Shown one piece after another: positions 8,097-16,668 of a stretch of DNA of 44,011 nucleotides. The notes beneath the pieces were generated by a model. The model did no database searches and was not told the DNA's origin. It saw only the letters and a program-made list of their open reading frames with translations. The stretch's first letter is position 1; each line of letters begins with the position of its first letter. The translations under genes and the position numbers were made by a program. The stretch comes from DATEMK01 sp035275625 (lineage in GTDB: Bacteria; Bacteroidota; Bacteroidia; AKYH767-A; OLB10). The stretch lies in assembly GCA_035275625.1 (NCBI GenBank), contig DATEMK010000564.1:1-44011 (forward strand), in the 5' to 3' direction.

Positions 8097-8130
8097 AATC
8101 CTGAGGATTTTAGCAGAATTCCGAAGGAAT
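8097..8130. repeat. Two small palindromes in a divergent promoter region
   Basis: AATCC-TGA-GGATT (8097-8109) and ATTCC-GAA-GGAAT (8118-8130) are perfect five-base-arm inverted repeats with three-base centres, 8 bases apart. They lie between divergent genes, just upstream of the -7 box at 8146. A related CCGAAGGA palindrome occurs at 43219-43236. Confidence 0.5.
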
Positions 8131-8145
8131 AAAAAAATAAATCCT

Positions 8146-8153
8146 TAGGTTTG
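8146..8153 (+). promoter_or_regulatory. Bacteroidota -7 promoter box TAGGTTTG
   Basis: Exact TAnnTTTG match, 26 bases before the ATG at 8180 of the radical SAM gene. Confidence 0.55.
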
Positions 8154-8179
8154 CTTTATAAAGTCCCTCATCCTGCACC

Positions 8180-9721
8180 ATGCGTATCCTGCTCGTTTAT
8201 CCTGAAATGCCCGATACCTTTTATGCCATGAAGCATTTTATGGAAGTGGTGGATAAAAAAGCTGCGTATCCTCCTCTCGGGTTGCTCACCGTTGCATCGC
8301 TGCTGCCGGGCGAATGGGAAAAGAAGCTGGTTGATCTTAACGTAAATCCTCTTGAAGATAAAGAGCTCCGGTGGGCAGACTATGTTTTTCTTTCTGCCAT
8401 GAACGTGCAGGAAAATTCTGTGCGCGAAATTATGGCACGCTGTAAAAAAGCAAGGGTAAAAATTGTCGCAGGCGGGTCGCTGTTCACCCATGAATACGAA
8501 CGCTTTCCGGGCATTGAACATTTTGTGCTCAATGAAGCTGAAATAACATTGCTCCCGTTTTTGAACGACCTCAAAAATGGAAACCCTAAGCACCTTTATC
8601 AATCCCCTGATTATGCCAATGTGGAAACTTCACCGTTGCCATCTTTTGAACTGGTTGATATGAGCAAATATCTTTATGCAATTGTGCAGTATTCAAGAGG
8701 CTGTCCTTATATGTGTGATTTCTGTGATGTCACTGCGCTGTTCGGAAGACGCCCGCGCACAAAAACAGCAGAGCAGATTATTGCAGAGCTGGAAGAAATT
8801 AACAAAAACGAGGACATGCAGCTCATTCTTTTTGCTGACGACAACCTCATTGGCAATAAAAAAATTTTAAAAGACGAATTGCTGCCTGCGCTCATTGAAT
8901 GGCGAAAGAAAAAAAATCCCGGATTTTTCTTTGCCACACAGCTCACCATCAATCTCGCTGACGATGAAAAATTAATGCAGCTCATGATTGATGCCGGATT
9001 CAGGCATATATTCATCGGCATTGAAACACCGAGCGAAGAAACCCTTCACGCATCCCATAAAAATCAAAACATGAAGCGCGACATGCTCGATAACATTCAT
9101 GTGCTGCATCAAAAAGGATTTATCATCTCAGCCGGTTTCATTGTTGGTTTTGATTCTGACGATGCATCCATCTTTAACCGGCAGGTTAATTTCATTCAGC
9201 AAAGCGGCATTCCGCTTCCTATTGTAAACATATTGAAAGCGCCACCGGGAACTGATTTATACAAACGTATCAAATCCGAAAACCGTTTATCAAAACCTTT
9301 CGCTTTTGCGGAAGGCGACACCAATATAATTCCTATCATGGGTGAAAAGGAACTCTACAACGGGTTCCTGCATGTTATAGACAACATTTACCAGCCCGAC
9401 AAATCTTTTTACCGCATCAAACAATTTTTTCTCAACTACCGCTTTCCGAAAACTTCTGTAAAAATCCGCACAAGGTATAATTTAAAGCACCTTCAAATGT
9501 TGCTGATGATTATTTACAAACTCGGAATCAGGGACACCAACAGGAAATATTTCTGGAAGCTGATTTGGTGGACATTCTTTTATAATCGGAAATTTTTAGA
9601 CAAATCCATTTTCTACGGCATCATGATTTACCAGGTTTATCAAACTTATCTTAATATCCTCAGCCAGGTATCTGTTCAATTGCAGCAGGAAGCGAAAAGG
9701 GAGGAAGCGATTGCGGTTTAG
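8180..9721 (+). CDS. B12-binding radical SAM protein (DUF4070 type)
   Basis: The 513-residue protein has an N-terminal cobalamin-binding Rossmann-like domain (MRILLVYPEMPDTF, then YPPLGLLTVASLLP and VKIVAGGSLFTHEY, residues 1-140), a radical SAM core whose cluster cysteines are C175, C179 and C182 (CPYMCDFC), and a C-terminal extension typical of the DUF4070 group (about 380-500). Proteins of this architecture include hopanoid C2-methylases and other methylating or rearranging enzymes; a methyl transfer from methylcobalamin is plausible but the substrate is unknown. It is a single gene, convergent with the next, so context gives no substrate. Confidence 0.88.
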   Translation: MRILLVYPEMPDTFYAMKHFMEVVDKKAAYPPLGLLTVASLLPGEWEKKLVDLNVNPLEDKELRWADYVFLSAMNVQENSVREIMARCKKARVKIVAGGSLFTHEYERFPGIEHFVLNEAEITLLPFLNDLKNGNPKHLYQSPDYANVETSPLPSFELVDMSKYLYAIVQYSRGCPYMCDFCDVTALFGRRPRTKTAEQIIAELEEINKNEDMQLILFADDNLIGNKKILKDELLPALIEWRKKKNPGFFFATQLTINLADDEKLMQLMIDAGFRHIFIGIETPSEETLHASHKNQNMKRDMLDNIHVLHQKGFIISAGFIVGFDSDDASIFNRQVNFIQQSGIPLPIVNILKAPPGTDLYKRIKSENRLSKPFAFAEGDTNIIPIMGEKELYNGFLHVIDNIYQPDKSFYRIKQFFLNYRFPKTSVKIRTRYNLKHLQMLLMIIYKLGIRDTNRKYFWKLIWWTFFYNRKFLDKSIFYGIMIYQVYQTYLNILSQVSVQLQQEAKREEAIAV

Positions 9722-9748
9722 ATTATTTGAACTTACTAATTTGAAGCA

Positions 9749-11383
9749 TCATTGTATCAGGATCTTCTCATAATAAATTTTATTTTCTGCAATCAATCTT
9801 ATGTAATACATTCCTTTTGCAAGCGGTCGTAAGTCAACATCAAGATTTTTTTTATTGCGGAAGCTGTAGGAAAAAACATGCTGCCCGAATGAATTGAATA
9901 CTTGCACATAATTTGCTTTGACATTCGCGCTGTGTATTGTAAAAATGCCATGAGAAGGATTGGGAAAAACAGAAATATCAGCAGGAGAAAAAATTTCTTC
10001 AACAGCAGTAGCCTGCGAAATCTTCGCTACAAAAACATCCTGTATTCCAAACGAAGTTACTGAATATGGTCCAAAAGCAGCGGTATTGCGGATGATTCCT
10101 GTAACATATAAATTCTGCATGGCATCGGGCTGAATTCCGTAGCCGATGTCGCGGTCAAAAGTATTAGTCGCGGGGCTGCCTCCTGACATTACCCATTGAA
10201 AAACTCCTGCGGAAGAATATTTTGCTATGAAAACATCCCATGCTCCTGCGCTTGTAACTGTAACAGTGTTAAACTGTGCAACACTGTCAAACGAGCCTGT
10301 TACATATATATTTCCCGGCACATCTGTACAAATGCCATAACCCTGGTCGTAACCTGCACCGCCTGCTTTATTAGCCCAAAGGCTGTTTCCTGAAGTGTCT
10401 ATAGCTGCAACAAAAATTTCATCCAGCCCTGCACTTATCAGTGTGGTGCTTCCGAAAGTCGCATTGCCATTAAACCATCCTGTATAGCCAATTATATTAT
10501 TGCGCGAAGCAATTTTCAATCCGCGGTCTAACCCTGTTCCACCGTAACGATGCGCAAACTGAATTGTTCCCTGTGTATTATATTTTGCAATGAACACATC
10601 ATCATCCCCGGCTGATGTAACAGTTTGTGTTCCGAATGTGGCAGTTCCCGCAATATCCCCGGTGATGTATGCATTGCCTGAAGCATCCGTGCAGACGCTG
10701 TAGCAATTGTCATAGCTTGTTCCTCCGCCAGTCTGAATCCACAGCGGTGTACTATTCATGGCAGCTATGGTATCGTATTTTGCAATGAACACATCGCTGT
10801 TGCCGCTGCTTGTTACCGGTATCGAACCAAAATTAGCAGTGGTTTTAAAATACCCGCTTATATAAATTTTAGAGGATGCTTTATCCACTGCAATAGCCTG
10901 TGCCTGGTCATCGGTTGCAGAACCTGCCTGCTGCACCCAAAGAGGATTTCCAGCGGGATCATATCGTGCAACAAAAATATCTGGTGAGCCGGCTGAACTT
11001 GTTACGGTAATGCCTCCGAACGCTGCAACCCCTTGAAAAGTTCCTGCTATATAAATATTTCCGTTAGCATCGAGATCAATACCATAGCCGATATCCGTAC
11101 CTGATCCTCCGGCTTTTTTCAACCAAATTATCTGACCGGCAGGGTCGTATTTGGCAATGAAAATATCATATTGCCCCGCACTGGTAATTGAAATTCCTCC
11201 GAAAGTTGCGGTGTTTTGAAACCATCCTGTGACGTAGCTGTGACCTGCGGGATCCACAGCTATGGCGTTTCCATAGTCACCGCTGTTGCCTCCTCCATTC
11301 ACAACCCATTCATAAGATTGAGAAAATGTTTGTTTTGGAAAAAGTAATGTTAATAAAGCAAGAAGGCGGAGAGTTGTTTTCAT
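9749..11383 (-). CDS. Secreted SBBP-repeat propeller protein with type IX sorting domain
   Basis: The 544-residue product has a signal peptide (about 1-21, ...LFPKQTFSQS) followed by seven repeats of about 58-66 residues, each with the pattern GYGI..D..GN.Y..G.F...A.FG...V.S.G..D.F.AKYD. Seven such SBBP repeats make one closed seven-bladed beta-propeller. The last 75 residues (ISVFPNPSHGIFTI ... GMYYIRLIAENKIYYEKILIQ) are a type A C-terminal sorting domain, so the protein should pass the SprA translocon and end on the cell surface or outside. Its ligand is unknown. Confidence 0.9.
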   Translation of the reverse strand: MKTTLRLLALLTLLFPKQTFSQSYEWVVNGGGNSGDYGNAIAVDPAGHSYVTGWFQNTATFGGISITSAGQYDIFIAKYDPAGQIIWLKKAGGSGTDIGYGIDLDANGNIYIAGTFQGVAAFGGITVTSSAGSPDIFVARYDPAGNPLWVQQAGSATDDQAQAIAVDKASSKIYISGYFKTTANFGSIPVTSSGNSDVFIAKYDTIAAMNSTPLWIQTGGGTSYDNCYSVCTDASGNAYITGDIAGTATFGTQTVTSAGDDDVFIAKYNTQGTIQFAHRYGGTGLDRGLKIASRNNIIGYTGWFNGNATFGSTTLISAGLDEIFVAAIDTSGNSLWANKAGGAGYDQGYGICTDVPGNIYVTGSFDSVAQFNTVTVTSAGAWDVFIAKYSSAGVFQWVMSGGSPATNTFDRDIGYGIQPDAMQNLYVTGIIRNTAAFGPYSVTSFGIQDVFVAKISQATAVEEIFSPADISVFPNPSHGIFTIHSANVKANYVQVFNSFGQHVFSYSFRNKKNLDVDLRPLAKGMYYIRLIAENKIYYEKILIQ

Positions 11384-11548
11384 GATATTTAAGGATAAGG
11401 TTATTTAATTCAAGACGTAGAAAATGCTGCGAACGTTGCAGGCATTTTTCAAATCAAAAAACATAATTTAATTTTTTTTCATTTGATATTTATTTCTTTG
11501 CATTGCTGATGCAATTATCATATTTCAAAGTCAGCCGCAAATAAATTT

Positions 11549-11833
11549 ATGATTCTCTTCCGTATTCTTTGGGTTATTGATGCAATCGTTGCACTAATCG
11601 TTTTATATTTTTTCATTATCGGGCTGGGAGATGGCAGCGTGTCTTCTTATAACAGCACACTGTGGGGTGGAATTCTCGCTGCATTGGCAGGAATACTCGG
11701 AGGAAGCATTTTATTAAAATCGGCAGGGCAGTTAAAAATTGCAAAAGCTTTGCTTTGGGTATTAGCAATACCAGCGCTGTTGTATGGCTTGTTTATTTTA
11801 GTTTTTGTTTTTTCCGGTGCAAAGTGGAATTAA
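11549..11833 (+). CDS. Small three-helix membrane protein
   Basis: The 94-residue product has three hydrophobic stretches: about 5-26 (LWVIDAIVALIVLYFFIIGL), 38-58 (LWGGILAALAGILGGSILL) and 67-90 (ALLWVLAIPALLYGLFILVFVF). The short loop DGSVSSYNSTLW is hydrophilic. Similar short proteins in Bacteroidota are sometimes labelled osmoprotectant permease, but nothing here supports transport, so function is open. It stands alone with an inverted-repeat cluster right after its stop codon. Confidence 0.7.
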   Translation: MILFRILWVIDAIVALIVLYFFIIGLGDGSVSSYNSTLWGGILAALAGILGGSILLKSAGQLKIAKALLWVLAIPALLYGLFILVFVFSGAKWN

Positions 11834-11931
11834 TACCGATACGGTATCTGTAATAGTCCAATACGCCTTCCGGCTTTTGTACTATAACCGCTACTCTATC
11901 GGTATTATACCAGAAACATTATTGGATTATT
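11831..11931. repeat. Interleaved inverted repeats between convergent genes
   Basis: Arms TAATACCGATA (11831-11841) and TATCGGTATTA (11897-11907) are perfect 11-base complements. Arms AATAGTCCAATA (11852-11863) and TATTGGATTATT (11920-11931) pair over 12 positions with one G-U. The pairs are interleaved, so in RNA they could form a pseudoknot or alternative hairpins. Local hairpins ATACCG-ATA-CGGTAT (11833-11847) and GGTATTATACC (11901-11911) are nested in them. It may be a two-way terminator or a small mobile repeat. Confidence 0.6.
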
Positions 11932-11954
11932 TTAAACTGAGTAATGGTATAATT

Positions 11955-12965
11955 TCAATTCCCCATCATCCGCTTCCATAAACTTTTAAAAGCTTCCTTA
12001 AACGAAACGTCCAGTTCAGTTCTTTTAATCAGCACAACATTATCAGCAACATTTTTCAACCGGTAACTGAACACAAAGCGTGAATCAGGTTTTGCCCACC
12101 CGGCAGCCTGCCCGAAACGGAGGTCATTGAAATAAATTTCATCAGCATCTTTTTTATTAATGGAATAGAAACCGTTTGAAAAAAACTTCAGCTTTTCAAT
12201 AACCGGATCATCAGGAAAATTTTCAAGCAGCCTTTCATTTGTCGGAAGCTTACGGAACGGGATTTTTTTGTCAGAATCAAAAATGGAATAATAGCCTGTG
12301 TAATAGTCGCTGTCATTTTTTGCAATCATGTACCACAATGCATTGTTCAGCGGTGCAGGAGTGGTCATGTATTCAGTATAAAAAATATTTTGCTCCTGCA
12401 AATTCTGCTTCATGACGTGATCAACATTTATTTTATTGATGAAAGTTAAAAGAAGATAAACGGAGCTTAAAATAATTCCCACATTGTTCACCATTCGCCT
12501 TTTGTTTGAATTTCTTTTCAGGATTAGCAAAGTGATGAAAGAAATTATCAGCGGCAATGTGTACAAAGGGTCAGCCACAAAAATTGAATTGGCCGCAAAC
12601 CGGTGATGGCTGAATGGCTCCAGCAGGCCCGTACCGTAAGCTGTAAAAACATCAATGACATCATGAACGATTATTGCAACAAGGAAAAAAAAGAAACAAT
12701 TTTTGTAGCTTAACAATTTTGAATGTGTTTTATAAAAAAAATAAGCAAGCAGGGGAGAAATTATCAATGCAAAGAAGAAAGAATGTGTAATGCCCCTGTG
12801 TATCAACAAGGCACTTACAGGGTCAGCAAAAAAATTTGCAATTACATCAATGTCGGGCAGGCTGTTGGCGAGTGCGCCCCATAACATCCCTTTCTTCCCG
12901 ATCTTCTTTCCGAGCATTGCCTCACCTATGGCTGCACCCAGGACTATATGAGTAATCGAATCCAT
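11955..12965 (-). CDS. YdjM-family membrane-bound metal-dependent hydrolase
   Basis: The 336-residue protein starts MDSITHIVLGAAIGEAMLGKKIG, with the N-terminal His typical of the YdjM/DUF457 family, followed by NSLPDIDVI, HRGITHSFFF (HxxxTHS metal-binding motif) and IVHDVIDVFTAYGTGLLEPFSHHR. These His/Asp residues are the proposed metal ligands. Four to five membrane helices fill the first 190 residues, and a soluble C-terminal domain (about 200-336) follows. It acts at the inner membrane; the physiological substrate is not known for most members. It converges with the small membrane protein gene. Confidence 0.85.
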   Translation of the reverse strand: MDSITHIVLGAAIGEAMLGKKIGKKGMLWGALANSLPDIDVIANFFADPVSALLIHRGITHSFFFALIISPLLAYFFYKTHSKLLSYKNCFFFFLVAIIVHDVIDVFTAYGTGLLEPFSHHRFAANSIFVADPLYTLPLIISFITLLILKRNSNKRRMVNNVGIILSSVYLLLTFINKINVDHVMKQNLQEQNIFYTEYMTTPAPLNNALWYMIAKNDSDYYTGYYSIFDSDKKIPFRKLPTNERLLENFPDDPVIEKLKFFSNGFYSINKKDADEIYFNDLRFGQAAGWAKPDSRFVFSYRLKNVADNVVLIKRTELDVSFKEAFKSLWKRMMGN

Positions 12966-12980
12966 GTTACATCAACAATT

Positions 12981-13002
12981 GCCTGCCTGCCGTCAGGCAG
13001 GC
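12981..13002. repeat. Perfect 9-bp-arm palindrome
   Basis: Arms GCCTGCCTG and CAGGCAGGC surround CCGT, giving a strong GC hairpin in an otherwise AT-rich 240-base intergenic region, 15 bases upstream of the YdjM-type gene start. I recall similar words as dispersed palindromes in Bacteroidota genomes; only one copy is in this window. Confidence 0.75.
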
Positions 13003-13044
13003 GAATGGGTACGAATATACGAATGAGTTTGCAGTAATCGGTGT

Positions 13045-13065
13045 TCAGTGATCAGTAAACAGTAA
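13045..13065 (+). repeat. Heptamer words TCAGTGA, TCAGTAA, ACAGTAA
   Basis: Three 7-bp words in phase in the gap before the MMPL gene. The same word family recurs at 15596-15616 and 43171-43198. An octamer run (CAATTTAG, CAATTCAG, CAATTTAA) follows at about 13090-13115. Confidence 0.65.
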
Positions 13066-13143
13066 ACCGTTCGGAGAAAAGCCGGAAAGCAAACAACAAA
13101 AACAATTTAGCAATTCAGCAATTTAACAATAATGCAATTTCAA

Positions 13144-13178
13144 ATCGTACATCGTACATCTTACATCGTACATCTTTG
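13144..13178 (+). repeat. Heptamer array ATCGTAC (5 words) before the MMPL gene
   Basis: ATCGTAC, ATCGTAC, ATCTTAC, ATCGTAC and ATCTTTG follow one another without a break, ending 27 bases before the ATG at 13206. The final word carries a TTTG that could be part of a degenerate promoter box. Confidence 0.85.
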
Positions 13179-13205
13179 CGTAATTTTACCCGCTAATCGA
13201 AAAGG

Positions 13206-15614
13206 ATGTTTTTATTTATTTCAAAGTTCATTTTACGCAATCGGATTCCACTACTTATTTTCATGTCAGTGATAACGGCTTTTTTTGCTTACCAGGCAAC
13301 CAAAATTCAGTTAAGCTATGATTTTGCAAAAGTGCTGCCCGAAACGGATAAGTATTTTATCGAATACGAAAAATTTAAGCGGCAGTTTGGTGAAGATGGC
13401 AGCGTGCTTGTGATTGGAGTGAAGGATAAAGATTTTTTTCAGCTCAAAAAATTCAATGAATGGTTTACTCTCGGAAACGAAATAAAAAGCATTGACGGCA
13501 TTGAAGCGGTGGTTTCAGCAGCCAATATTTACAACATCACAAAAAATGAAGAAGCAAAAAAGTTTGATGTAAAACCGCTTGTCACGCACACACTGAGCTT
13601 GCAGCGGGAAGTAGACAGCATCAAAAATATTTTGGATCATCTTGTATTTTACCAGGGGTTTATCATCAACAAAGAAACAGATGCAACATTGATGGCAATC
13701 ACTTTTGACAAGAAAAAATTAAATACCAAAAACCGGATAGAAATTGTAAATATCATCAAAGAGAAAGCGCTGGCTTTCGGTAAGTCAAATAATGTGGAGG
13801 TTCATTTATCTGGCTTGCCATATATCAGGACTGCTGTGACAAAAATGGTGTCGGATGAACTTAAATTGTTTTTACTGCTCGCTCTCGGAGTTTGTTCTGT
13901 CATCCTTCTATTCTTTTTTAAAAATGTCCGGGTAGTTTTGTTTTCGCTTTTAGTCGTGATTGCCGGAGTAGTATGGTCTCTCGGCACATTATCTTTAATG
14001 GGATTCAAGATAACTATTCTTTCCTCTCTCATTCCTCCGCTGATCATTGTTATCGGAATTCCCAACAGCATTTTTTTTCTGAATAAATATCACACAGAAT
14101 ATCGCCTGCACCGGAATAAAATAAAAGCGCTGCAGCAAATGGTGCAGCGGATAGGGCTTACAACTTTTCTGGCCAATACAACATCAGCCATCGGCTTTGG
14201 TGTTTTCTATTTTACAAACAGCAATATATTGATGGAGTTTGGATTAATTGCGGCTATCAATGTAATGTCCACTTACCTGATCTCTTTAATTTTAATTCCG
14301 ATTATGTTCAGCTTTTTGCCTGCGCCTTCCATTAAGCATACAGAACATTTGCAGGGGAAAAAAATAAGCTTCCTTTTAGAATCCATTGACAAATGGGTTC
14401 ATCATAAAACAAAAATTATTTATGCTGTTGTGATTGCATTGCTGCTGGTTTCTTTTTATGGCATGAGCAAGCTGAATACGATAGGATATGTGGTGGATGA
14501 TCTTCCCAAAAAAAATCCTGTGTATCTTGATTTGAAATTTTTTGAAAGCAATTTTCACGGAGTGCTGCCTTTTGAAATTTCAATTGACGCTAAAGAAAAA
14601 GGCAAAGCGCTTCAGCATGTCACCTTGCAAAAAATAAACCGGCTTACCAAAGAATTAAATACGCATGCAGAATTTGCAAAACCGCTTTCAGTTGTTGATA
14701 TTATCAAATTTGTCAACCAGGCATACAATGACGGTGAGCCGAAATATTATATTTTACCGGGAAGCATTGAGTTAGGGCAGATCGCTGAATACCTCGGAGA
14801 AATGAAAAATAAGCAAAGCATGTTTCGTTCATTTATTGACAGCACGAAACAAATCACCCGTGTGAGTGTGCAAATGGCAGATGTTGGTTCCGTGCGAATG
14901 AAACAATTGGTGAATGAGCTCAAACCAAAAATTGATTCTATTTTCCCCCCGGCTAAATACAAAACAACCATTACCGGCAACAGCCTGATCTTTTTGAAAG
15001 GAAACGATTACCTTTTTACAAATCTTTTGGAAAGTGTTTTCCTTGCCATCTTTTTAATTTCAATCATTATGTTTCTTTTGTTTATGTCATTCCGCATGAT
15101 AGCTCTCAGCATTTTACCGAGCGTGATCCCTTTATTTATTACTGCCGGACTGATGGGTTATTTTCATATTCCTTTAAAACCTTCTACCATACTTATTTTC
15201 AGCATTGCATTTGGAATTGCCTCAGACGGAACCATTTATTTTCTTACAAAATACAGGCAGGAAATGCGTCATAAGCACATGAGCATTTCAAAAGCGGTTT
15301 CACTCACCATTAAAGAAACGGGAGTAAGCATGATCTACACTGCAGTGATTTTGTTTGCAGGATTTTTTATTTTCACGGCTTCCAGCTTTGGGGGGACTGC
15401 ATCGCTGGGTGTTTTAATTTCAATAACTTTATTGGTTGCCATGTGTTCCAACTTAATTTTGCTTCCTGCATTTCTTATTTCGCTTGAAAGAAAAATGACT
15501 ACCAAAGCATTCCTGCAGGAGCCGTTGTTACAATTTCTCAATGAAGACGAAGATATTGAGCTTGATGAGTTGGAGATAAGGAAGAACGAAAACACAGTAA
15601 ACAGTAAACAGTAA
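13206..15614 (+). CDS. MMPL/RND-superfamily membrane exporter
   Basis: The 802-residue protein has the doubled RND layout: a first helix (about 8-30), a periplasmic domain (30-215) containing YDFAKVLPETDKYFIEYEKFKRQFGEDGSVLV, five helices (about 218-375), a helix near 400-420, a second periplasmic domain (420-615) and five helices (about 620-765). The first periplasmic motif is typical of the hydrophobe/amphiphile exporters predicted to move lipids or hopanoid-like molecules using proton motive force. No fusion or outer-membrane partner lies beside it. The last codons (TVNSKQ) come from an intergenic heptamer array that the frame runs into, so the native C-terminus was probably shorter. Confidence 0.9.
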   Translation: MFLFISKFILRNRIPLLIFMSVITAFFAYQATKIQLSYDFAKVLPETDKYFIEYEKFKRQFGEDGSVLVIGVKDKDFFQLKKFNEWFTLGNEIKSIDGIEAVVSAANIYNITKNEEAKKFDVKPLVTHTLSLQREVDSIKNILDHLVFYQGFIINKETDATLMAITFDKKKLNTKNRIEIVNIIKEKALAFGKSNNVEVHLSGLPYIRTAVTKMVSDELKLFLLLALGVCSVILLFFFKNVRVVLFSLLVVIAGVVWSLGTLSLMGFKITILSSLIPPLIIVIGIPNSIFFLNKYHTEYRLHRNKIKALQQMVQRIGLTTFLANTTSAIGFGVFYFTNSNILMEFGLIAAINVMSTYLISLILIPIMFSFLPAPSIKHTEHLQGKKISFLLESIDKWVHHKTKIIYAVVIALLLVSFYGMSKLNTIGYVVDDLPKKNPVYLDLKFFESNFHGVLPFEISIDAKEKGKALQHVTLQKINRLTKELNTHAEFAKPLSVVDIIKFVNQAYNDGEPKYYILPGSIELGQIAEYLGEMKNKQSMFRSFIDSTKQITRVSVQMADVGSVRMKQLVNELKPKIDSIFPPAKYKTTITGNSLIFLKGNDYLFTNLLESVFLAIFLISIIMFLLFMSFRMIALSILPSVIPLFITAGLMGYFHIPLKPSTILIFSIAFGIASDGTIYFLTKYRQEMRHKHMSISKAVSLTIKETGVSMIYTAVILFAGFFIFTASSFGGTASLGVLISITLLVAMCSNLILLPAFLISLERKMTTKAFLQEPLLQFLNEDEDIELDELEIRKNENTVNSKQ

Positions 15615-15651
15615 ACAATTGGTCAACCTCAAACTTCAAACCTCAAACCTT
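15596..15651 (+). repeat. Heptamer lattice overlapping the MMPL 3' end
   Basis: Three exact AGTAAAC words (15596-15616) are followed in the same 7-bp phase by AATTGGT, CAACCTC, AAACTTC, AAACCTC and AAACCTT, ending two bases before the rfbA ATG. The first words encode the C-terminal TVNSKQ and stop codon of the upstream gene. Confidence 0.85.
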
Positions 15652-15653
15652 TT

Positions 15654-16514
15654 ATGAAAGGCATTATCCTCGCAGGTGGTTCCGGCACACGGCTCCACCC
15701 TTTAACACTTGCCATGAGCAAACAGCTCATGCCCATCTATGATAAGCCGATGATTTATTATCCTCTTTCTGTGCTTTTGATTGCAGGAATCAAAGAAATT
15801 CTTATCATTTCCACCCCCCATGACCTTCCTCATTTTAAAAAACTGCTTGGTGATGGGAAAAATTTAGGCTGTGATTTTCAATACGCAGAACAGTCCGTTC
15901 CGAATGGCCTGGCACAGGCATTTGTGATCGGTGAAAAATTTATCGGGAAAGAAAAAGTGGCTTTAATTCTTGGCGATAATATTTTTTACGGAACAGACAT
16001 GGCTGGGCTTTTACAAAGAAATAATGATCCGGAAGGGGGAGTGGTATTTGCCTATCATGTTTCCGATCCGGATCGTTATGGAGTAGTTGAATTTGATAAA
16101 AATAGAAAAGTTCTTTCCATAGAAGAAAAACCTAAGCAGCCTAAATCAAATTATGCAGTTCCGGGATTATATTTTTATGATAACGATGTGGTGGAAATTG
16201 CTAAAAATTTACAACCAAGTCCGCGCGGAGAATATGAAATTACGGATGTTAACAGAGAATATCTGAAAAGAGGCAAATTAAAAGTAGGAATACTCGGGCG
16301 CGGAACTGCCTGGTTAGATACAGGTACATTTGCTTCACTGATGCAGGCCTCACAGTTTGTATATGTAATCGAAGAAAGGCAGGGATTAAAAATCGGCTGC
16401 ATTGAAGAAATAGCCTACCGCATGGGTTTTATCACCCTTGAACAATTGCGTGTATTAGCGCAGCCGTTAGTCAAAAGCGGGTATGGAGCATACTTGCTAA
16501 AAATTACAGATTGA
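15654..16514 (+). CDS. rfbA: Glucose-1-phosphate thymidylyltransferase
   Basis: The 286-residue enzyme makes dTDP-glucose from dTTP and glucose-1-phosphate, the first step to dTDP-rhamnose and related sugars. The nucleotide-binding motif GGSGTRLHPLT (8-18), KQLMPIYDKPMIYYPLS, the metal-binding LGDNIFYG and EYEITDVNREYL are all conserved and length is normal. The usual partners rfbB, rfbC and rfbD are not adjacent; instead a sugar-nucleotide epimerase follows after a long heptamer lattice. Confidence 0.95.
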   Translation: MKGIILAGGSGTRLHPLTLAMSKQLMPIYDKPMIYYPLSVLLIAGIKEILIISTPHDLPHFKKLLGDGKNLGCDFQYAEQSVPNGLAQAFVIGEKFIGKEKVALILGDNIFYGTDMAGLLQRNNDPEGGVVFAYHVSDPDRYGVVEFDKNRKVLSIEEKPKQPKSNYAVPGLYFYDNDVVEIAKNLQPSPRGEYEITDVNREYLKRGKLKVGILGRGTAWLDTGTFASLMQASQFVYVIEERQGLKIGCIEEIAYRMGFITLEQLRVLAQPLVKSGYGAYLLKITD

Positions 16515-16522
16515 TGGAGATT

Positions 16523-16664
16523 GTTATTAGTTATTAGTTATTAGTTATTAGTTAATTGTTAATTGTCAGTTACTGGTTGTCGGTCCTGAATTGTGAATTG
16601 TGAATTATAAATTGTACTTTGTACTTTGTAAATCTTAAATCGTATATCTTAAATCATACATCAA
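16523..16664 (+). repeat. Twenty-word drifting heptamer lattice
   Basis: From 16523 the sequence can be cut into 7-bp words without any phase change: four GTTATTA, then GTTAATT twice, GTCAGTT, ACTGGTT, GTCGGTC, CTGAATT, GTGAATT twice, ATAAATT, GTACTTT twice, GTAAATC, TTAAATC, GTATATC, TTAAATC, ATACATC. Neighbouring words are similar while distant ones are not. The lattice ends at the ATG at 16669. Confidence 0.85.
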
Positions 16665-16668
16665 AAAG

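Noticed and set aside
13045..13178. Phage or IS attachment repeats upstream of the MMPL gene
   Set aside because: The words are simple 7- and 8-bp arrays like those at many other starts, and no transposase or integrase is present in the window.
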